Positions 33,981 through 44,920 of a DNA stretch of 64,000 bases are shown here, in pieces. Location of the stretch: NCBI RefSeq assembly GCF_964656455.1, contig NC_135717.1, forward strand, positions 15,394,775 to 15,458,774, written 5' to 3'. The stretch is from Halichoerus grypus (lineage: Eukaryota; Chordata; Mammalia; Carnivora; Phocidae). The notes under the pieces were generated by a model. It was given only the letters and a program-made list of their open reading frames with translations. It was not told where the DNA came from and ran no database searches. How positions within the stretch are numbered: the first letter of the stretch is position 1; the number at the start of each line of letters is the position of its first letter. Both the position numbers and the translations under genes were made by a program.

Positions 33981-34959
33981 AACATCTCCTGAGTAATGTC
34001 ACCCACTGCAGGTTGATGCATAGTTAAGAAAGGATATGGGTTATGTGCAATACTTAGCAAGCCAGTTTTTACTCCACCTCTTTCTGGTTGATTTGAGACA
34101 AGCAACAACCCAAAAGAAAAACCAATGCTTCTGAGAATGGCTGAAAGTTTTTGTGTTACTTTTGGAAGTGAGGAATTAAGGCCCCTCTCACTGTTCTTTC
34201 TCCCTGACTCTCAGGAAGAGGACAGATTTGAAAGCCCTGATTGGGTCTGTGAGTTATTGGATAGAATCACCATTAAAAGGTCAGCACAAGAGTACGGGTT
34301 CACTTTTCTGCTTCTTCCATGTGACTGAAGTGGTATGAGAAGCCCTCAAGAGGGCTTTCTCTTCTCTAAGTGAGAGCCAGGGTCAAACCTACTACTTGGG
34401 CAGAGAAGGCCTAAGGCATGTGGCCAAGGCCAGATCAGCAGTCAACCAAAGCAAATGTGCTCTCTGGTTACATGGCCCTGAGCACTGATAGGAATGAGTT
34501 AGATAGAGCAGGCTTTGCTCACATCACATGGGAAAAATCTAGCTATGTTTGAGAACTGAGGAGATGAAAGGGGTCCAACTCACAGCCTGTTTTAGTTTGA
34601 AACAATTTAAGCTCAACTGGATTGGAAAAAAAAAGCATTTCCACATGAACCCAGCTGGACTTATTCCAGTCTTTTGTCTTGGAAGTTTGGTGCCCAAGTC
34701 CTAGTTAAGAATAAAATGCAAAGTATCTTAGTTTTTCATTTGCAAGTACAAATATCTAATACAAATTTTTTTTTTTCCTCAGGGGCCCTATAGACTTGAA
34801 AATAGTGGCTGTAGACTGGAGAGAATTCTGTTACTGGGATCCCCGTCCAGAATACCATCATAACATTTCTCAATTTCTAGCACCACATTAATCACATATA
34901 AAACAAAACTACAATGGGCATCTAGGTTAAAATCATAACAGATTAGCAACTCCAGAATA
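33981..34959. other. Unassigned intronic DNA, moderately GC
   Basis: About 1 kb without recognised repeats. A 67-codon plus-strand frame (34125-34328) has no known motif. It could hold conserved non-coding sequence; nothing supports a function from one genome. Confidence 0.35.
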
Positions 34960-36240
34960 AATAGATATGTTTGTTCCTTGATGGGAAGATTTGAGTAAAG
35001 GTTGACTCTTTCCCAAGTTCATCTATAAATTCAGTACAATTCTAATCAAAGTCTCATTGGGATTGTTTTTTAGAGCTCATCAAAATAAATTCTAAAATTC
35101 ACCTGAAACTAAGTAAATGCATGAGAATAGCCAAGAAATGTTTTAAAATGAGCACATTTGCCCTATCAGGTATCAAACTTACTATTTAAAGCCATAGGGG
35201 AGAGAGGGACTGTAGTAATGGAAATGAGTGGAAGCACAGACAACACATCACTGGACCCGAAGTGAGAATCCAGAAAGAGGCCCTATGTATATAAGGAAAT
35301 TCTTGTGGCATTTCAAATATGGTCAAGTTAATACATGGAGTTAGGCAAAAGCCTACCAATTTAGAAAAAAGTTTGATCCCTACCTCACACCACACAAAGT
35401 AAATTCCACTCAAACTAAAGGAGCTAAATAGGAAAAAAATTCAAACAAAATACATGAAAGTTAAAAAAAAAAAAAATCTTGGGATGCTAGCGATTTTGCT
35501 AAACAAGATTAAAGAAAGAAAAACAAAAACAAAAAAACAAAACCCAAAAGCTACCAAGAAATCAAACACGGGACCACATAAAAAAGTTTAAACTTCTATT
35601 GAGTAAAGATACCATTAATGAAATTAAAAGACAAATGAGAAACAAGGAGAAAATATATGTAATACATGTAACAAAAAATTACTATGATACCTGAAGAACT
35701 TCCACTAACCAATAAGAAAAAAAAGACATCCTAGAAGAGAAATAAATGGGCAAAGGCATAAACAGGCAATTACCAGAAGAAATTTAAGTGAACATTTAAC
35801 ATATGTCTATACAAAAATTAGGTTACAGATTCATCTAACCTATAAGCTACACTCTACATGATTAAGGAATTTTTTTTCAAAACTAAAAGAAATCATAAAT
35901 ACCCATTCATCTGATATCAGAATGAGACATGCCCTTCTAAACTCAAAACCTATGGGAAAAAATTACAAAGAAAAATAATTTTTCATACACTTTCAAAAAA
36001 CCTATGTACTATAAAAATTAATGAAAGTGAACTAAAATGGCAAAAATATTAATAACAAATGATAAAATATCCATAGCCTTTAAATATGTAAGGCATCTGT
36101 CTAATCAACATAAAACATTCTAAGATGTATACAGGCAAGACTCAAGAGAAGAAATGCAAACAATTAATAAAAGTGTGAAAAACCACTAAAACTTGTTTAT
36201 GTTTGGGGAAAATGCAAATCAAAACAATGAGATGACAGTT
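34960..36240 (+). mobile_element. L1 ORF2/3' remnant
   Basis: TTCAGTACAATTCTAATCAA, AGGCCCTATGTATATAAGG, CTACCAAGAAATCAAACA and GGGAAAATGCAAATCAAAAC follow L1 plus-strand order; highly decayed and AT-rich. Confidence 0.7.
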
Positions 36241-36700
36241 TCATAAAACAAATTCATAAAGGTCTAAATAATGCTAATAATAAATGCTATCTAAGGATTT
36301 TATTATACCTGTCCAAAAGTCTAAGTAGAAGAACATTTCTAAGTTAAATCTCTAATAATAAATCTTAAAATATATAATAATCATGACATCAGTACATTAT
36401 GCACAAGGCAGTCACGTTATAGCATAATACAATGAGAGTTCTATAGTAGTGAATTTGCTGATATAATTTTACATGAGCAAACAAGCACTGGCCTGAATTT
36501 TTAAAATACCAATATAAAGCTATAATCCTAATCAACAGAATTAAAAATTCAAGTATAAACACAAAGAAAGCAAGAAACTCTATTATAAGGATTTTTATCC
36601 TGAGTGTTGGCATTATGGGTAATTTTAACTTTTTCCTTTTGCTTATTTTCCCTCAAATATTCTAAATACGTTGATTTTTTTCCTTTTCTTTTTTATCTTA
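36241..36700. other. Unassigned AT-rich DNA
   Basis: Nothing recognised; may be further L1 debris. Confidence 0.35.
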
Positions 36701-37150
36701 AAATAACTATAAATCACAGGAATTTGCAAAAAATGCACAGGATGGTCCCTAGCACACTTCGCCAAACCTCCTCAAAGGTAATATCTCGCATAACTATAGT
36801 ATAATACCACAACCAGGAAACTAACCTTGGTACAATCTAGAGTTTACCAGATTTCACCAGTTTTACATGTATGTTTCTATGCAATTTTAGCACATTTGTA
36901 GCTTCCTGTAACCACAACTGAAATACAGAACTGTTCCTTCCCCACAAGGCTCCTTCATGCTACCTTCCTTAACCAAACCACCCTTTCCCCCATTGTGAAC
37001 TCCCTGGCAACTACTAATCTGTTCTCCATCGCTATAATTTTGTTATTCAAAAATGCTATATAAATGCAATCATATAGTACATAAACTTTTAAGACTGGCA
37101 CTTTTTTTCACCTGGCATAACTCCTTTGAGATAACCTGGCAGTATAAATC
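36701..37150 (-). mobile_element. Old L1 3' end (L1ME-type)
   Basis: AGTTTACCAGATTTCACCAG, CATTTGTAGCTTCCTGTAAC, CCCTGGCAACTACTAATCTG and CTTTTAAGACTGGCACTTTT are the reverse old L1 3'-end order. Confidence 0.75.
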
Positions 37151-37604
37151 AGTGGTCTCTACTGTGTTAAAATTTAGCATGTTACGCATTTGAGTATATA
37201 TAAATGTTTATGAATGTTTTAAAGTTTAACATGTTAAAATGTGAATCAAATGCTTATGAAATCCCTGCTGCACTGCCACACAACCAGGGGTTGGGGGAAC
37301 AAATTTTGAAAACTGATAATCTAATACCAGTCTAGTGCATCTGAGTACAAATACTATATAGAAGAGAAACCCAAGGCTCAGTGCTTTTAAGTCTTGTCCA
37401 TGTTTACAAGAACATGTGGTTTACAAGAATGCCTGGTTTTGCATTTTTCTGGAAAAGCTCTAGATTCCAGTCCTTTCCCAATGCAGGTGGGTCTGTGTTG
37501 CATTCAAATATGACCACTTGCTATTATCCCCAAATAGCCACCGTCTTCTGCCTTCCCTCATGCTGTTCCGGAGTCTTCCAAATCATCACGGAAATGAATC
37601 CCTC
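37151..37604. other. Unassigned intronic DNA
   Basis: Nothing recognised. Confidence 0.35.
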
Positions 37605-37620
37605 TTAAATTCCTACTTCT

Positions 37621-37823
37621 TTTTTTTTTTTTTTTAAGATTTTATTTATTTATTTGACAGAGAGAGACACAGTGAGAGAGGGAACACAAGTAGGGGGAGT
37701 GGGAGAGGGAGAAGCAGGCTTCCCGCCGAGCAGGGAGCCCGATGCGGGGCTCGATTCCAGGACCCTGGGATCATGACCTGAGCCGAAGGCAGACGCCCAA
37801 CGACTGAGCCACCCAGGCGCCCC
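37621..37823 (-). mobile_element. CAN-SINE, subfamily A, perfect 16-bp TSD
   Basis: Flank ttaaattcctacttct at 37605-37620 and 37824-37839. Complete and young. Confidence 0.97.
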
Positions 37824-37839
37824 TTAAATTCCTACTTCT

Positions 37840-38357
37840 GTGTGGTGATTTAGCCAGCACCACACCCCAGGCCCAATTCTCCTGATTCTTTGTACAGTAG
37901 ATCCATGACTCAACACCTCTGTCAGAAAGAGCTTCCCCACCCTAGCACAAATTCAAACTAACTTTTTCCCCTCCCCACCCCAGGTGCCTAGATGCCCTTT
38001 ATCTTCCTTCCCTTGGCAATTCTGTTAAGTCTTCCTGATAGCTCACCCCACCTGTTCACTAACTAGGTGTGACAAATGCCTTATCGTCACAAGTTTAGGC
38101 TTACAAGGCAAACACTCCAGAAACTTATTTCTTGAATACTGCGCCTTCATAGTAGTGTCCTTGCTTTCCCCCCAAAATTGCTATAAACAAGTAAAAGCTA
38201 TAATGCAAACTCTAGGCATTTTTTGGCATACAGATGTAAAAAAAAAAAAAAATGGCATACAGATGTAAAAAAAAAATGGCACCAATGTTTGCATAGTTTT
38301 AAAAAACTTGGCTGATTTGGGTATCATTTGATCAATATTAGATCTAAATGGAATTCA
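37840..38357. other. Unassigned intronic DNA with a small tandem duplication
   Basis: 38226-38276 contains TGGCATACAGATGT plus a poly-A run twice, a local duplication. Otherwise nothing recognised. Confidence 0.5.
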
Positions 38358-38575
38358 AAGTAGTAGTAAAGAACTCGGACTCTTGAGACAGATTGCTTGG
38401 GTTAGAATCAGGCCTCTGCCACTGTATTATCTAAATCAAGTTTCATTTATATTCTGTGTGCCTCAGTTTTCTCATCTGTAAGATGGTGATAAAAGCACCT
38501 CAGAGGACTGTTAAGAGAATTAAATAAGCATTTAGAACACTGCTTTGCACACAGTGAGCATTATCTTAAGTATTA
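38358..38575 (+). mobile_element. MIR
   Basis: CTCGGACTCTTGAGACAGA, TGTGCCTCAGTTTTCTCATC and TAAGATGGTGATAAAAGCAC follow the MIR consensus, including its conserved core. Confidence 0.9.
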
Positions 38576-38838
38576 ACAGTGATCTCTAACACTACAGCAC
38601 TCCAGTTACTCTTTGTGATATCTTCTTTCCTCTTATACTCTAAGTTCATACTGCATCTGAAATTTCCATACCAATAAACAATAGCAACATAAGAACCAAT
38701 ATTTTATTTGTTAGTCAAAACTAACTACTGGAACACATTTTCTTTTACATACTAGCAGTTATTAACATTGCACCAAATACGAATGTAAGCGCTTAAAAAT
38801 ATGTGGTGATGAAAGACTGCTAGCAAAAAGTAGGGTAT
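38576..38838. other. Unassigned intronic DNA
   Basis: Nothing recognised. Confidence 0.35.
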
Positions 38839-38839
38839 A

Positions 38840-39003
38840 GGGGCACCTGTGGCTCAGTTGGTTAAGCGTCTGCCTTCGGCTTGGGTCATGATCCCAGGGT
38901 CCTGGGATCGAGCCCCGCATCGGGCTCCCTGCTCCGTGGGGAGCCTGCTTCTCCCTCTCCCTCTGCCTGCTGCTCCCCCTGCTTGTGCTCGCTCTCTCTG
39001 TCA
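38840..39003 (+). mobile_element. CAN-SINE lacking its AATAAA tail
   Basis: Head GGGGCACCTGTGGCTCAG to CTCGCTCTCTCTGTCAGAAT; the AAATAAAATCTT/poly-A tail is absent, so it is 3'-truncated or deleted. Confidence 0.92.
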
Positions 39004-39393
39004 GAATACGTAATATAATTTTATGTTTAAAAATGGGAAGAATAATATGGTCATATTTATGCTTGCATACTCATAAAATGGCTCTGGAAAGTTTCACAGC
39101 TGCTTATGGAGAGGGAGAACTGCATGTCTGGGTGAAGGGGTATGAAAAAGATTATTCGCCATGTATGCTTTAGTATCTTCAAATGTGAAACAGCAAATGC
39201 ATTATCTATATAAGAATTCAACTGAAAAAAATGTAGGGGGCCAGTCCTTAAACAAGTACTCTAAAAGCCAGGTTTCTAGTCCCAGCCTGCCACTAACTGT
39301 GTTACCTTGGGCAAGTTGTTTAACCTCTGAGTCTAGATGGACAAAGCAAGGAGCAGCAAAGATTTCTAAGTTCTATTCTAAAAACGTAAGATC
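39004..39393 (+). other. Intronic DNA containing a MIR fragment
   Basis: 39252-39335 (CCTGCCACTAACTGTGTTAC, TTGGGCAAGTTGTTTAACCT) is a MIR core in plus orientation. The remainder is unassigned. Confidence 0.7.
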
Positions 39394-39506
39394 TCAGGGT
39401 GCCTGGATGGCTCACTCAGGTAGAGCATGTGAAGCATATGACTCTTGATCTCAGGTTCAAGCCCCATGCTGAGCAGTAGAGCTTACTTAAAAAAAAAAAA
39501 AAAAAG
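39394..39506 (+). mobile_element. Old short CAN-SINE
   Basis: GGTGCCTGGATGGCTCACTC to GCTTACTTAAAAAAA; flanks gtaagatctca/gtaatatctca. Confidence 0.9.
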
Positions 39507-39784
39507 TAATATCTCAACGAAAGGGGTAGTAAGTAGATGGCACTACTACTTTTTTTAAGATGTGAGAGAGGTACTAGTTCAACATTTTGCAAAAGAAGGC
39601 AATTTTTTGAGGAATTGATGGTTTTCAAATACTATTTTACAGTTTTAAAACTGTAGAATTGTCAAGCCTATTAATCCTTAAAGATTACTTGTACTATTCT
39701 TAACATGAAAACCCTTTTTAGAAGGGGGTCTAATGTAACTTGCAGAAAATACCTATAAAGAATATTCTGCACATTATACTGCTT
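39507..39784. other. Unassigned intronic DNA
   Basis: Nothing recognised. Confidence 0.35.
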
Positions 39785-39794
39785 TCTCGCCACC

Positions 39795-40023
39795 TTTTTT
39801 TTTAAGTACCATAATTTATTTATTTATTTATAAGATTTTATTTATTTATTTAACAGAGAGAGAGAGACACAGCGAGAGAGGGAACACAAGCAGGGGGAGT
39901 GGGAGAGGGAGAAGCAGGCTTCCCGTGGAGCAGGGAGCCCGATGCGGGGCTCGATCCCAGGACCCTGGGATCATGACCTGAGCCGAAGGCAGATGCCTAA
40001 CAACTAAGCCACCCAGGCGCCCC
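39795..40023 (-). mobile_element. CAN-SINE, subfamily A
   Basis: Long TTTATTTATTTATT tail. Flank tctcgccacc on both sides (39785-39794 and 40024-40033). Confidence 0.96.
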
Positions 40024-40042
40024 TCTCGCCACCCTTCTGAAA

Positions 40043-40263
40043 ATTTTTTTTAAAGATTTTATTTATTCATTTATTTGTCAAGAGAGAGAGGGAGAGAGAG
40101 AGCCCATGCAGGGGGAGCGGCAGGCAGAGCAGTTAGAACAGGCAGAGGGAGAAGCAGGCTCCCCACCGAGCAGGGAGCCCTATGTGGGGCTCCATCCCAG
40201 GACCTTGGGATCCTGACCTGAGCTGCAGGTAGTCGCTTAACCAACTGAGCCACCCAGGCGTCC
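40043..40263 (-). mobile_element. CAN-SINE, older type
   Basis: Only about 20 bp after the previous copy, in the same orientation. Contains GGCAGGCAGAG twice. Flanks ctgaaaatttttt/ctgaaattgtttt. Confidence 0.93.
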
Positions 40264-40479
40264 CTGAAATTGTTTTAAATGGACTTGAAGTCTTCATACT
40301 ATGGCTTGGAGGAGCAATAAAGCATGCTAAAACAATTTACATCTAAAATACATATAAATGACTATACCTAAAACAACTTATACGACTTAAAGGCATTTAT
40401 TATCAGATACTGCAAAAAAAGGTAACACCTCCAATCAATGATAATAGCTATAATTGACCAGATATTTATTCCTTATATC
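40264..40479. other. Unassigned intronic DNA
   Basis: Nothing recognised. Confidence 0.35.
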
Positions 40480-40660
40480 ATCATTAATCCCACCATTCAT
40501 CTGGCAAAGTAGGCTTTAATAGCCCCATTTAACACAAGAAGCAACTGAGGCTCCATGAAGATAAGTGACTAGCTTGAGGCCAGAGTCTAACAAGTAGCAG
40601 AGCCAGGAGCCCCCCCCCCCCCAATCTTTGGATCTGAGCTCTGCACCAGGCAGGGTTACT
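40480..40660 (-). mobile_element. MIR fragment with a C-run
   Basis: GAAGCAACTGAGGCTCCATG and CAAGTAGCAGAGCCAGGAG match MIR in reverse. A 12-C homopolymer (40611-40622) interrupts it. Confidence 0.8.
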
Positions 40661-40987
40661 TAATCTTTCGCCTTTTACTATTGGCTGGGAGGCTGGTGCA
40701 GGTTTGCAACAGGCTATTTACTGATTTATATAAAAATGAGGAAAAATAAGGAGAAGAAAGCAAACCTTTTAATAAAGCTAAAAGATTCCATTTAAAGTCT
40801 TTTACTCTGAAATTGTCCTTTCAAATTATTTGAGTTAAAATATCCTTTTTATAAATGAACTGATGGTGAAGGTAGCTAGTGATGTGGGTTACTGTTGCTG
40901 TTTTTATTGGCTACACCTGGCAAAACAGAACAAAACAAAACTGGCAACTGAACTGCCCCCCCCCAATTTGGGAATCATTTTTGAAAT
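40661..40987. other. Unassigned intronic DNA
   Basis: Nothing recognised. Confidence 0.35.
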
Positions 40988-40998
40988 CCAAAGTCTGG

Positions 40999-41130
40999 GG
41001 GCACCTGGCTGGCTCAGTCAGTGGAGCATGCAACTCTTCATTTCAGGGTTGTGAGTTCAAGACCTGTGCACATTGGGTGTAGAGATTACGTAAAAATAAA
41101 ATCTTTAAAAAGAAAAGAAAAGAAAAGAAA
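40999..41130 (+). mobile_element. Old short CAN-SINE with TSD
   Basis: GGGCACCTGGCTGGCTCAG to AAATAAAATCTTTAAAAAG, then an AAAAG repeat. Flanks gaaatccaaagtctggg and gaaatccaacgtctggg differ once. Confidence 0.93.
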
Positions 41131-41187
41131 TCCAACGTCTGGGAACTACTCCCTTAGACAATGATGCCTCCCAAAATACTAGAGGAC

Positions 41188-41190
<3 letters not shown>

Positions 41191-41228
<38 letters not shown>
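41191..41228. repeat. (AC)n microsatellite
   Basis: About 19 AC units. Confidence 0.97.
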
Positions 41229-41230
<2 letters not shown>

Positions 41231-42224
41231 CCTCGAGATTCTCTCATTAATCTCTATTCTATTTGGATCAAGACACTAAGGATTGAGAAATGAGAATAAA
41301 GTGAGTTTTAGCAATCCAAAGTCACGTGAGTTAACTGTGGGTTCTGGGGGGACTTTCCTCAGGATTCTTTTCATTGGGTAACTTTTCTCATCCTTTATCT
41401 GCAATTCTACTCACTCTAACCTGGGCTCAGACTTTCTTTTCCTAAGATAGTCACATTTTTTAATACTTCTGCTAAGTAGCAATCAATACTTAGGTCAAAT
41501 AAAAAGAATTAGTTGAGGTCTCCAATAATCTGATTTTATTTAAAGCCACTCTGACAAAATAAAAACTTTTAATGATGTTTATTCTACATACTTAAAAAAC
41601 AATTGGTTTATTAATCAGACTGAAGCCACTTTAACTTCCAAATTTATGTACTTCCGTTAAATACATTCATATATATATACACACACATAGACATATGTAT
41701 GGTATATACACACGTAGCTTTGCAAGTAGTTTATAAACAGGCTGATCAAACTGAATAAATTTCTTGAGAAGAATTTTATTGTTTATGGCAAATAAGCTAT
41801 TTACTCCTTTTGTTAGCCATGTCCTATTTCTTACCTATCCTCCTTTAGCGAGCGTCGATTTTAAAATATTTTATGTACACAGCTACACAATTAAACATTA
41901 GTTCCTGTCACGACATATTAAATTCACATTTAAAACTATAAAGAGATCCAGTTATTTTTAGTCTTACAAACTTATATATACTTAGTACACTTATATATAG
42001 TTTTAATATTCTACTTGATATCATTTATATTATTTTATGGTACTTTATTAAAAATTTTAAGAAGAGCACAAAAACCTGGATCTTATAGGATATGTAACTG
42101 AAAATATTTATAGTCTATACTTATTGCATGGTTCAAAAACACTCCTTTTTAAAGGCAAGTCAATTTTAAAAACATAACCATACAATTTGGATAACATAAA
42201 GCATTCTTTCCACGCCCACAAGTT
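41229..42224. other. Unassigned AT-rich intronic DNA
   Basis: About 1 kb without recognised repeats or coding potential; includes TATATACACACA runs. Confidence 0.4.
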
Positions 42225-42239
42225 AAAAGGTCCAGTTAA

Positions 42240-42455
42240 GGGCGCCTGGGTGGCTCAGTTGCTTAAGCGACTGCCTTCGGCTCAGGTCATGATCCTGGAG
42301 TCCCGGGATCAGGTCCCGCATCGGGCTACCTGCTCAGCAGGGAGTCTGCTCCTCCCTCTCCCGCTCCCTCCTCTTGTGCTCTTTCTCTCTCTCACTCTCT
42401 CTCTCAAATAAATAAAATATTTAAAAAAAAAAAAAGAAATCTCCTTTAAAAAAAA
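42240..42455 (+). mobile_element. CAN-SINE, subfamily B, 15-bp TSD
   Basis: Flank aaaaggtccagttaa at both ends (42225-42239 and 42456-42470). Its tail has a second A-run after GAAATCTCCTTT, possibly a tail rearrangement. Confidence 0.96.
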
Positions 42456-42470
42456 AAAAGGTCCAGTTAA

Positions 42471-43779
42471 ATGTATTATAGACTACAATGTTTGCAAATC
42501 TAAAATTGTAATAATTCTGCCTAAATTCCATACTAATCTAGTATCAAAAGTTATTTTTATTTCCTTTTTTATTTTTTTAATTGTTTTTAGTTTTTTATTT
42601 CCTTTTTTAAAAAATTACTTGTAATATACCGCTGGATAGTCTTTTCACTATGTATTTATTAAACTAACTTCGGGTACAAGATACTTTTAAGCATAAAAGT
42701 CCTTTCCAATGGAAGTGAAATAAACATAAAAATGTTTGCATAAAATACACTCTGTGGTTCTCAAAGGGATGCTGAATCTATTAAAGTCTATTGACTTGGT
42801 TCAAAATATGCTCAACCAAAAATGTGAGCTTTTTGTCACATTGATATATTTTAACTGTTAACTAATACCTACATTTTAAACATATTGTGTTTAATGTAGC
42901 AATAATGATGACTATTTTCCCACTTAAGCAACAGGATTTTGGTTTAAGGGCAAATGAGATAGAGCTGTCTAAGTGGAAAAGACTGGCAGCCTGAAGTTTG
43001 TAAATAGTAACAAGACAAACTCCAATACTTGCTTGTTCATGTAATCACCAATATGTAGGTCAAAATAAACTAGTGAGCTTTACCTAGCAATTTACAGATC
43101 AACAGGAGGGGAAGAAACTGCTCAAATATAACTACTGTTAAGAAATGTGAAATATTAAGCATAGTATGTCTCTATAAAAATTGTAACCTATCAATTTTGA
43201 AGTCATTTCTTTCACTTTTGCTACTTTTAATGAACTCCCCTCAATAATTTTTTTTTAAAAAGGCAGTCACTTTAAGATGTAAATTCCTCCTTTTTTTCCA
43301 AAGTAACTTGCCTAGGAAAACCTAGTGCAGCAAATAGAATGTAACAGATAAATCACTACAACATTTTTAAAAACCTAAAGTTATCAGTAAAACAAACCAA
43401 TCCCTCCACTTAGGCGTGTATTTTTAATCTTCTCTGAGTATCCCATTATACTAATCAACAAGGTTTAAAAGTCAGTATAATGCCCCAAACATTATCACTA
43501 CACTTGACATACTCCTATTTTAGGCAAATGAAGCTTAAACTAGACCCAAAGTCCGGCCAATTCCCCCTCTCCGGCACACTGAAATATACAAGGGGGAAAT
43601 CCAAGAAATCAGATACATTAAGTGCCGGTACCTTCTTCCAGAGTAGGGTCAAATTCGTGTTTGCCTGCAAATGTCACCATCTCAAGAAGTCTGCAAATTC
43701 TCATTAGCGCTACAGAGTACAAAGAGGCCTGACCACAGAAACACCTGTCCTAGCACCGGGAAGACAGTGGGAAATGCAA
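42471..43779. other. VKORC1L1: Repeat-free intron next to the CpG island
   Basis: About 1.3 kb with no recognised interspersed repeat, the longest such stretch on the left side, lying directly downstream of exon 1. First-intron DNA beside a promoter often carries regulatory sequence; no specific site is claimed. Confidence 0.45.
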
Positions 43780-44278
43780 ACCCCCGAGTGCACGCCGGCA
43801 GCACAGCCTCCGGCTGCAGCGAGCCCGGACGAGGGATGGGCAGTGACCTCACCGCTCCCTGGGGCAGGGTCCCACACTCCCGACCCGCCTCCCCCGGCGA
43901 GAACCAGGAAATCTGTCAAGTCGGCCGGGACCCACCACCGGCGAACCCCTCTCGCTCCTTCACAGCCCGGCCCCAGCCTGCCCAACTGCTGCGGGTCCGC
44001 TCCGGCCTCCCGGCTGCACTCTGCCACCTCATCCCTCCTCGCCGGTCTCGCGGCCCCGCCACCTCCACCCCGGCGGCCTGCACTCGGGCCGCCCCTCGGG
44101 CCGGAGCCCCCCCGGCCGCCGCCCCCAGCCCCGGCCAGGCTCGCAGCGCCGTCGGTCCCTCCGCGGCCCGGTCCCCGCCGCCCCCCCAGGCCCGAGCTCC
44201 CGCCGCGCGCTCCCCACCCCCAGCCTCCGCCCTCACCCAGCTCGGCCGCTCCCGGCCCGCTCCCCCCAGCCGGGCTAC

Positions 44279-44472
44279 CTGGAGGCAAGGGCGGCGGAGC
44301 ACTTCACCCAGGGCCCCAGGTCGCAGAGGGCCCGGTGCTCGGGGTCCCGCTCCTTCTCCCGCTCCACGTGGTAGGCGTAGATGGAGAGCAGGATCCCGGC
44401 GGCGCACACTGCATACCGGGCCACCCGCTCCCACCGCGGCACCGACACTCTCAGCAGGACGGGCGCCGCCAT
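44279..44472 (-). CDS. VKORC1L1: VKORC1L1 coding exon 1 (partial gene)
   Basis: The exon encodes the first 64 and two-thirds codons of vitamin K epoxide reductase complex subunit 1-like 1, an ER-membrane enzyme that reduces vitamin K 2,3-epoxide and quinone for gamma-carboxylation and antioxidant recycling. The protein starts MAAPVLLRVSVPRWERVARY and, as far as I recall it, matches the human protein without a difference. Residues about 18-37 form the first membrane segment. Cys50 and Cys58 are the conserved ER-loop cysteines that relay electrons to the active site. The catalytic CXXC lies in exon 3 and is not here. The start is the ATG at 44472-44470 in a GAAGATGG context. The exon ends at AG (44280-44279), followed by a GT donor at 44278-44277, splitting the last codon, as expected before the next residues of the family. 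No frameshift or stop is present. Identity is very secure. Confidence 0.97.
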
Positions 44473-44592
44473 CTTCCCCCCTCCGCCGCCGCCACCGCCT
44501 CCTTCGCCGCCGCCGCCTCCCTCCGCCTCCACCTCAGCCGCCGCCGCCCGTCGGGGCCCGACCCAGCCGCCGCCGCTACCGCCACCGCCTCC

Positions 44593-44623
<31 letters not shown>

Positions 44624-44640
44624 CGCCCCATTGGTTCTAC
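44473..44640 (-). other. VKORC1L1: VKORC1L1 5' leader, GGC-rich (approximate extent)
   Basis: The bases just upstream of the ATG are mostly GGC/GGT/GGA triplets in two blocks (44478-44516 and 44578-44622). An upstream ATG at 44631-44629 is in frame with the VKORC1L1 start, with no stop between, so translation from it would add 53 residues, including 15 consecutive glycines. The transcription start cannot be located from sequence, so the 5' limit is a guess. See findings for the possible consequence. Confidence 0.6.
44630..44634 (-). promoter_or_regulatory. CCAAT box (candidate NF-Y site)
   Basis: ATTGG on the plus strand reads CCAAT on the VKORC1L1 strand, 158 bp upstream of the start codon. 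CCAAT boxes in CpG-island promoters usually lie 60-100 bp upstream of transcription starts, which would put the start near 44550. The motif shares bases with the upstream ATG. Function is inferred from position only. Confidence 0.45.
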
Positions 44641-44848
44641 CGCCTCCTCTGGGCCCCGCCCCCACAGGCGCGCGGCCCAACCGCCCCGAAAGGAGAGAGC
44701 CCGGCGGGGCGGGGAAGGCGCGCGCGGGCGCGGAGGGAGGGGGCGGAGCGCGCAACCGTCGGGAGGCCGGGCCGGCAGGCGGAGACAGAGGCGGCGCGGC
44801 GCGCGCAGCGGGCGGGACCGAGGGGAGGGGCGTGGTCATAGGAAAAGA

Positions 44849-44901
44849 GGGGCGGGGCTCTGGGTGGGGCGGGGCGGGGCTCTGGGGCGGGGCGGGGCGG
44901 T
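44849..44901. promoter_or_regulatory. Tandem GC boxes (candidate Sp1/KLF sites)
   Basis: At least five closely spaced GGGGCGGGG-type motifs occur, partly as a repeated unit of GGCGGGGC plus TCTGGG. They lie about 380-430 bp upstream of the VKORC1L1 start codon at the outer edge of the CpG island. GC boxes bind Sp/KLF factors in either orientation. No TATA box is evident between them and the gene. Confidence 0.6.
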
Positions 44902-44920
44902 GCCTGAGGGCCTTAGGGGA

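Larger units (their letters stand above)
1..44278 (-). other. VKORC1L1: VKORC1L1 intron 1 (5' part; 3' end outside window)
   Basis: From the GT donor at 44278-44277 the rest of the window to the left should be intron 1. The human gene has three coding exons with a very long first intron. The long exon 3 frame is absent from all minus-strand frames, and reading for the short exon 2 sequence found nothing, so the intron is at least 44 kb. It is filled with interspersed repeats, all decayed or non-coding. That the intron continues past position 1 is inference. Confidence 0.85.
43780..44920. promoter_or_regulatory. VKORC1L1: CpG island at VKORC1L1 promoter and exon 1
   Basis: Base composition changes abruptly from the AT-rich surroundings to a dense run of CpG and GC-only motifs, covering the proximal intron, exon 1, the leader and the upstream promoter. 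No interspersed repeat interrupts it, which is striking in a window this full of SINEs. Long reading frames within it on both strands are artefacts of high GC. Such islands mark broadly expressed TATA-less promoters, and VKORC1L1 is widely expressed. Boundaries are by eye. Confidence 0.95.

Noticed and set aside
1..44278. VKORC1L1 exons 2 and 3
   Set aside because: Exon 3 would give a frame of over 70 codons on the minus strand and none matches. The short exon 2 was not seen on reading, although a search would be needed to exclude it.
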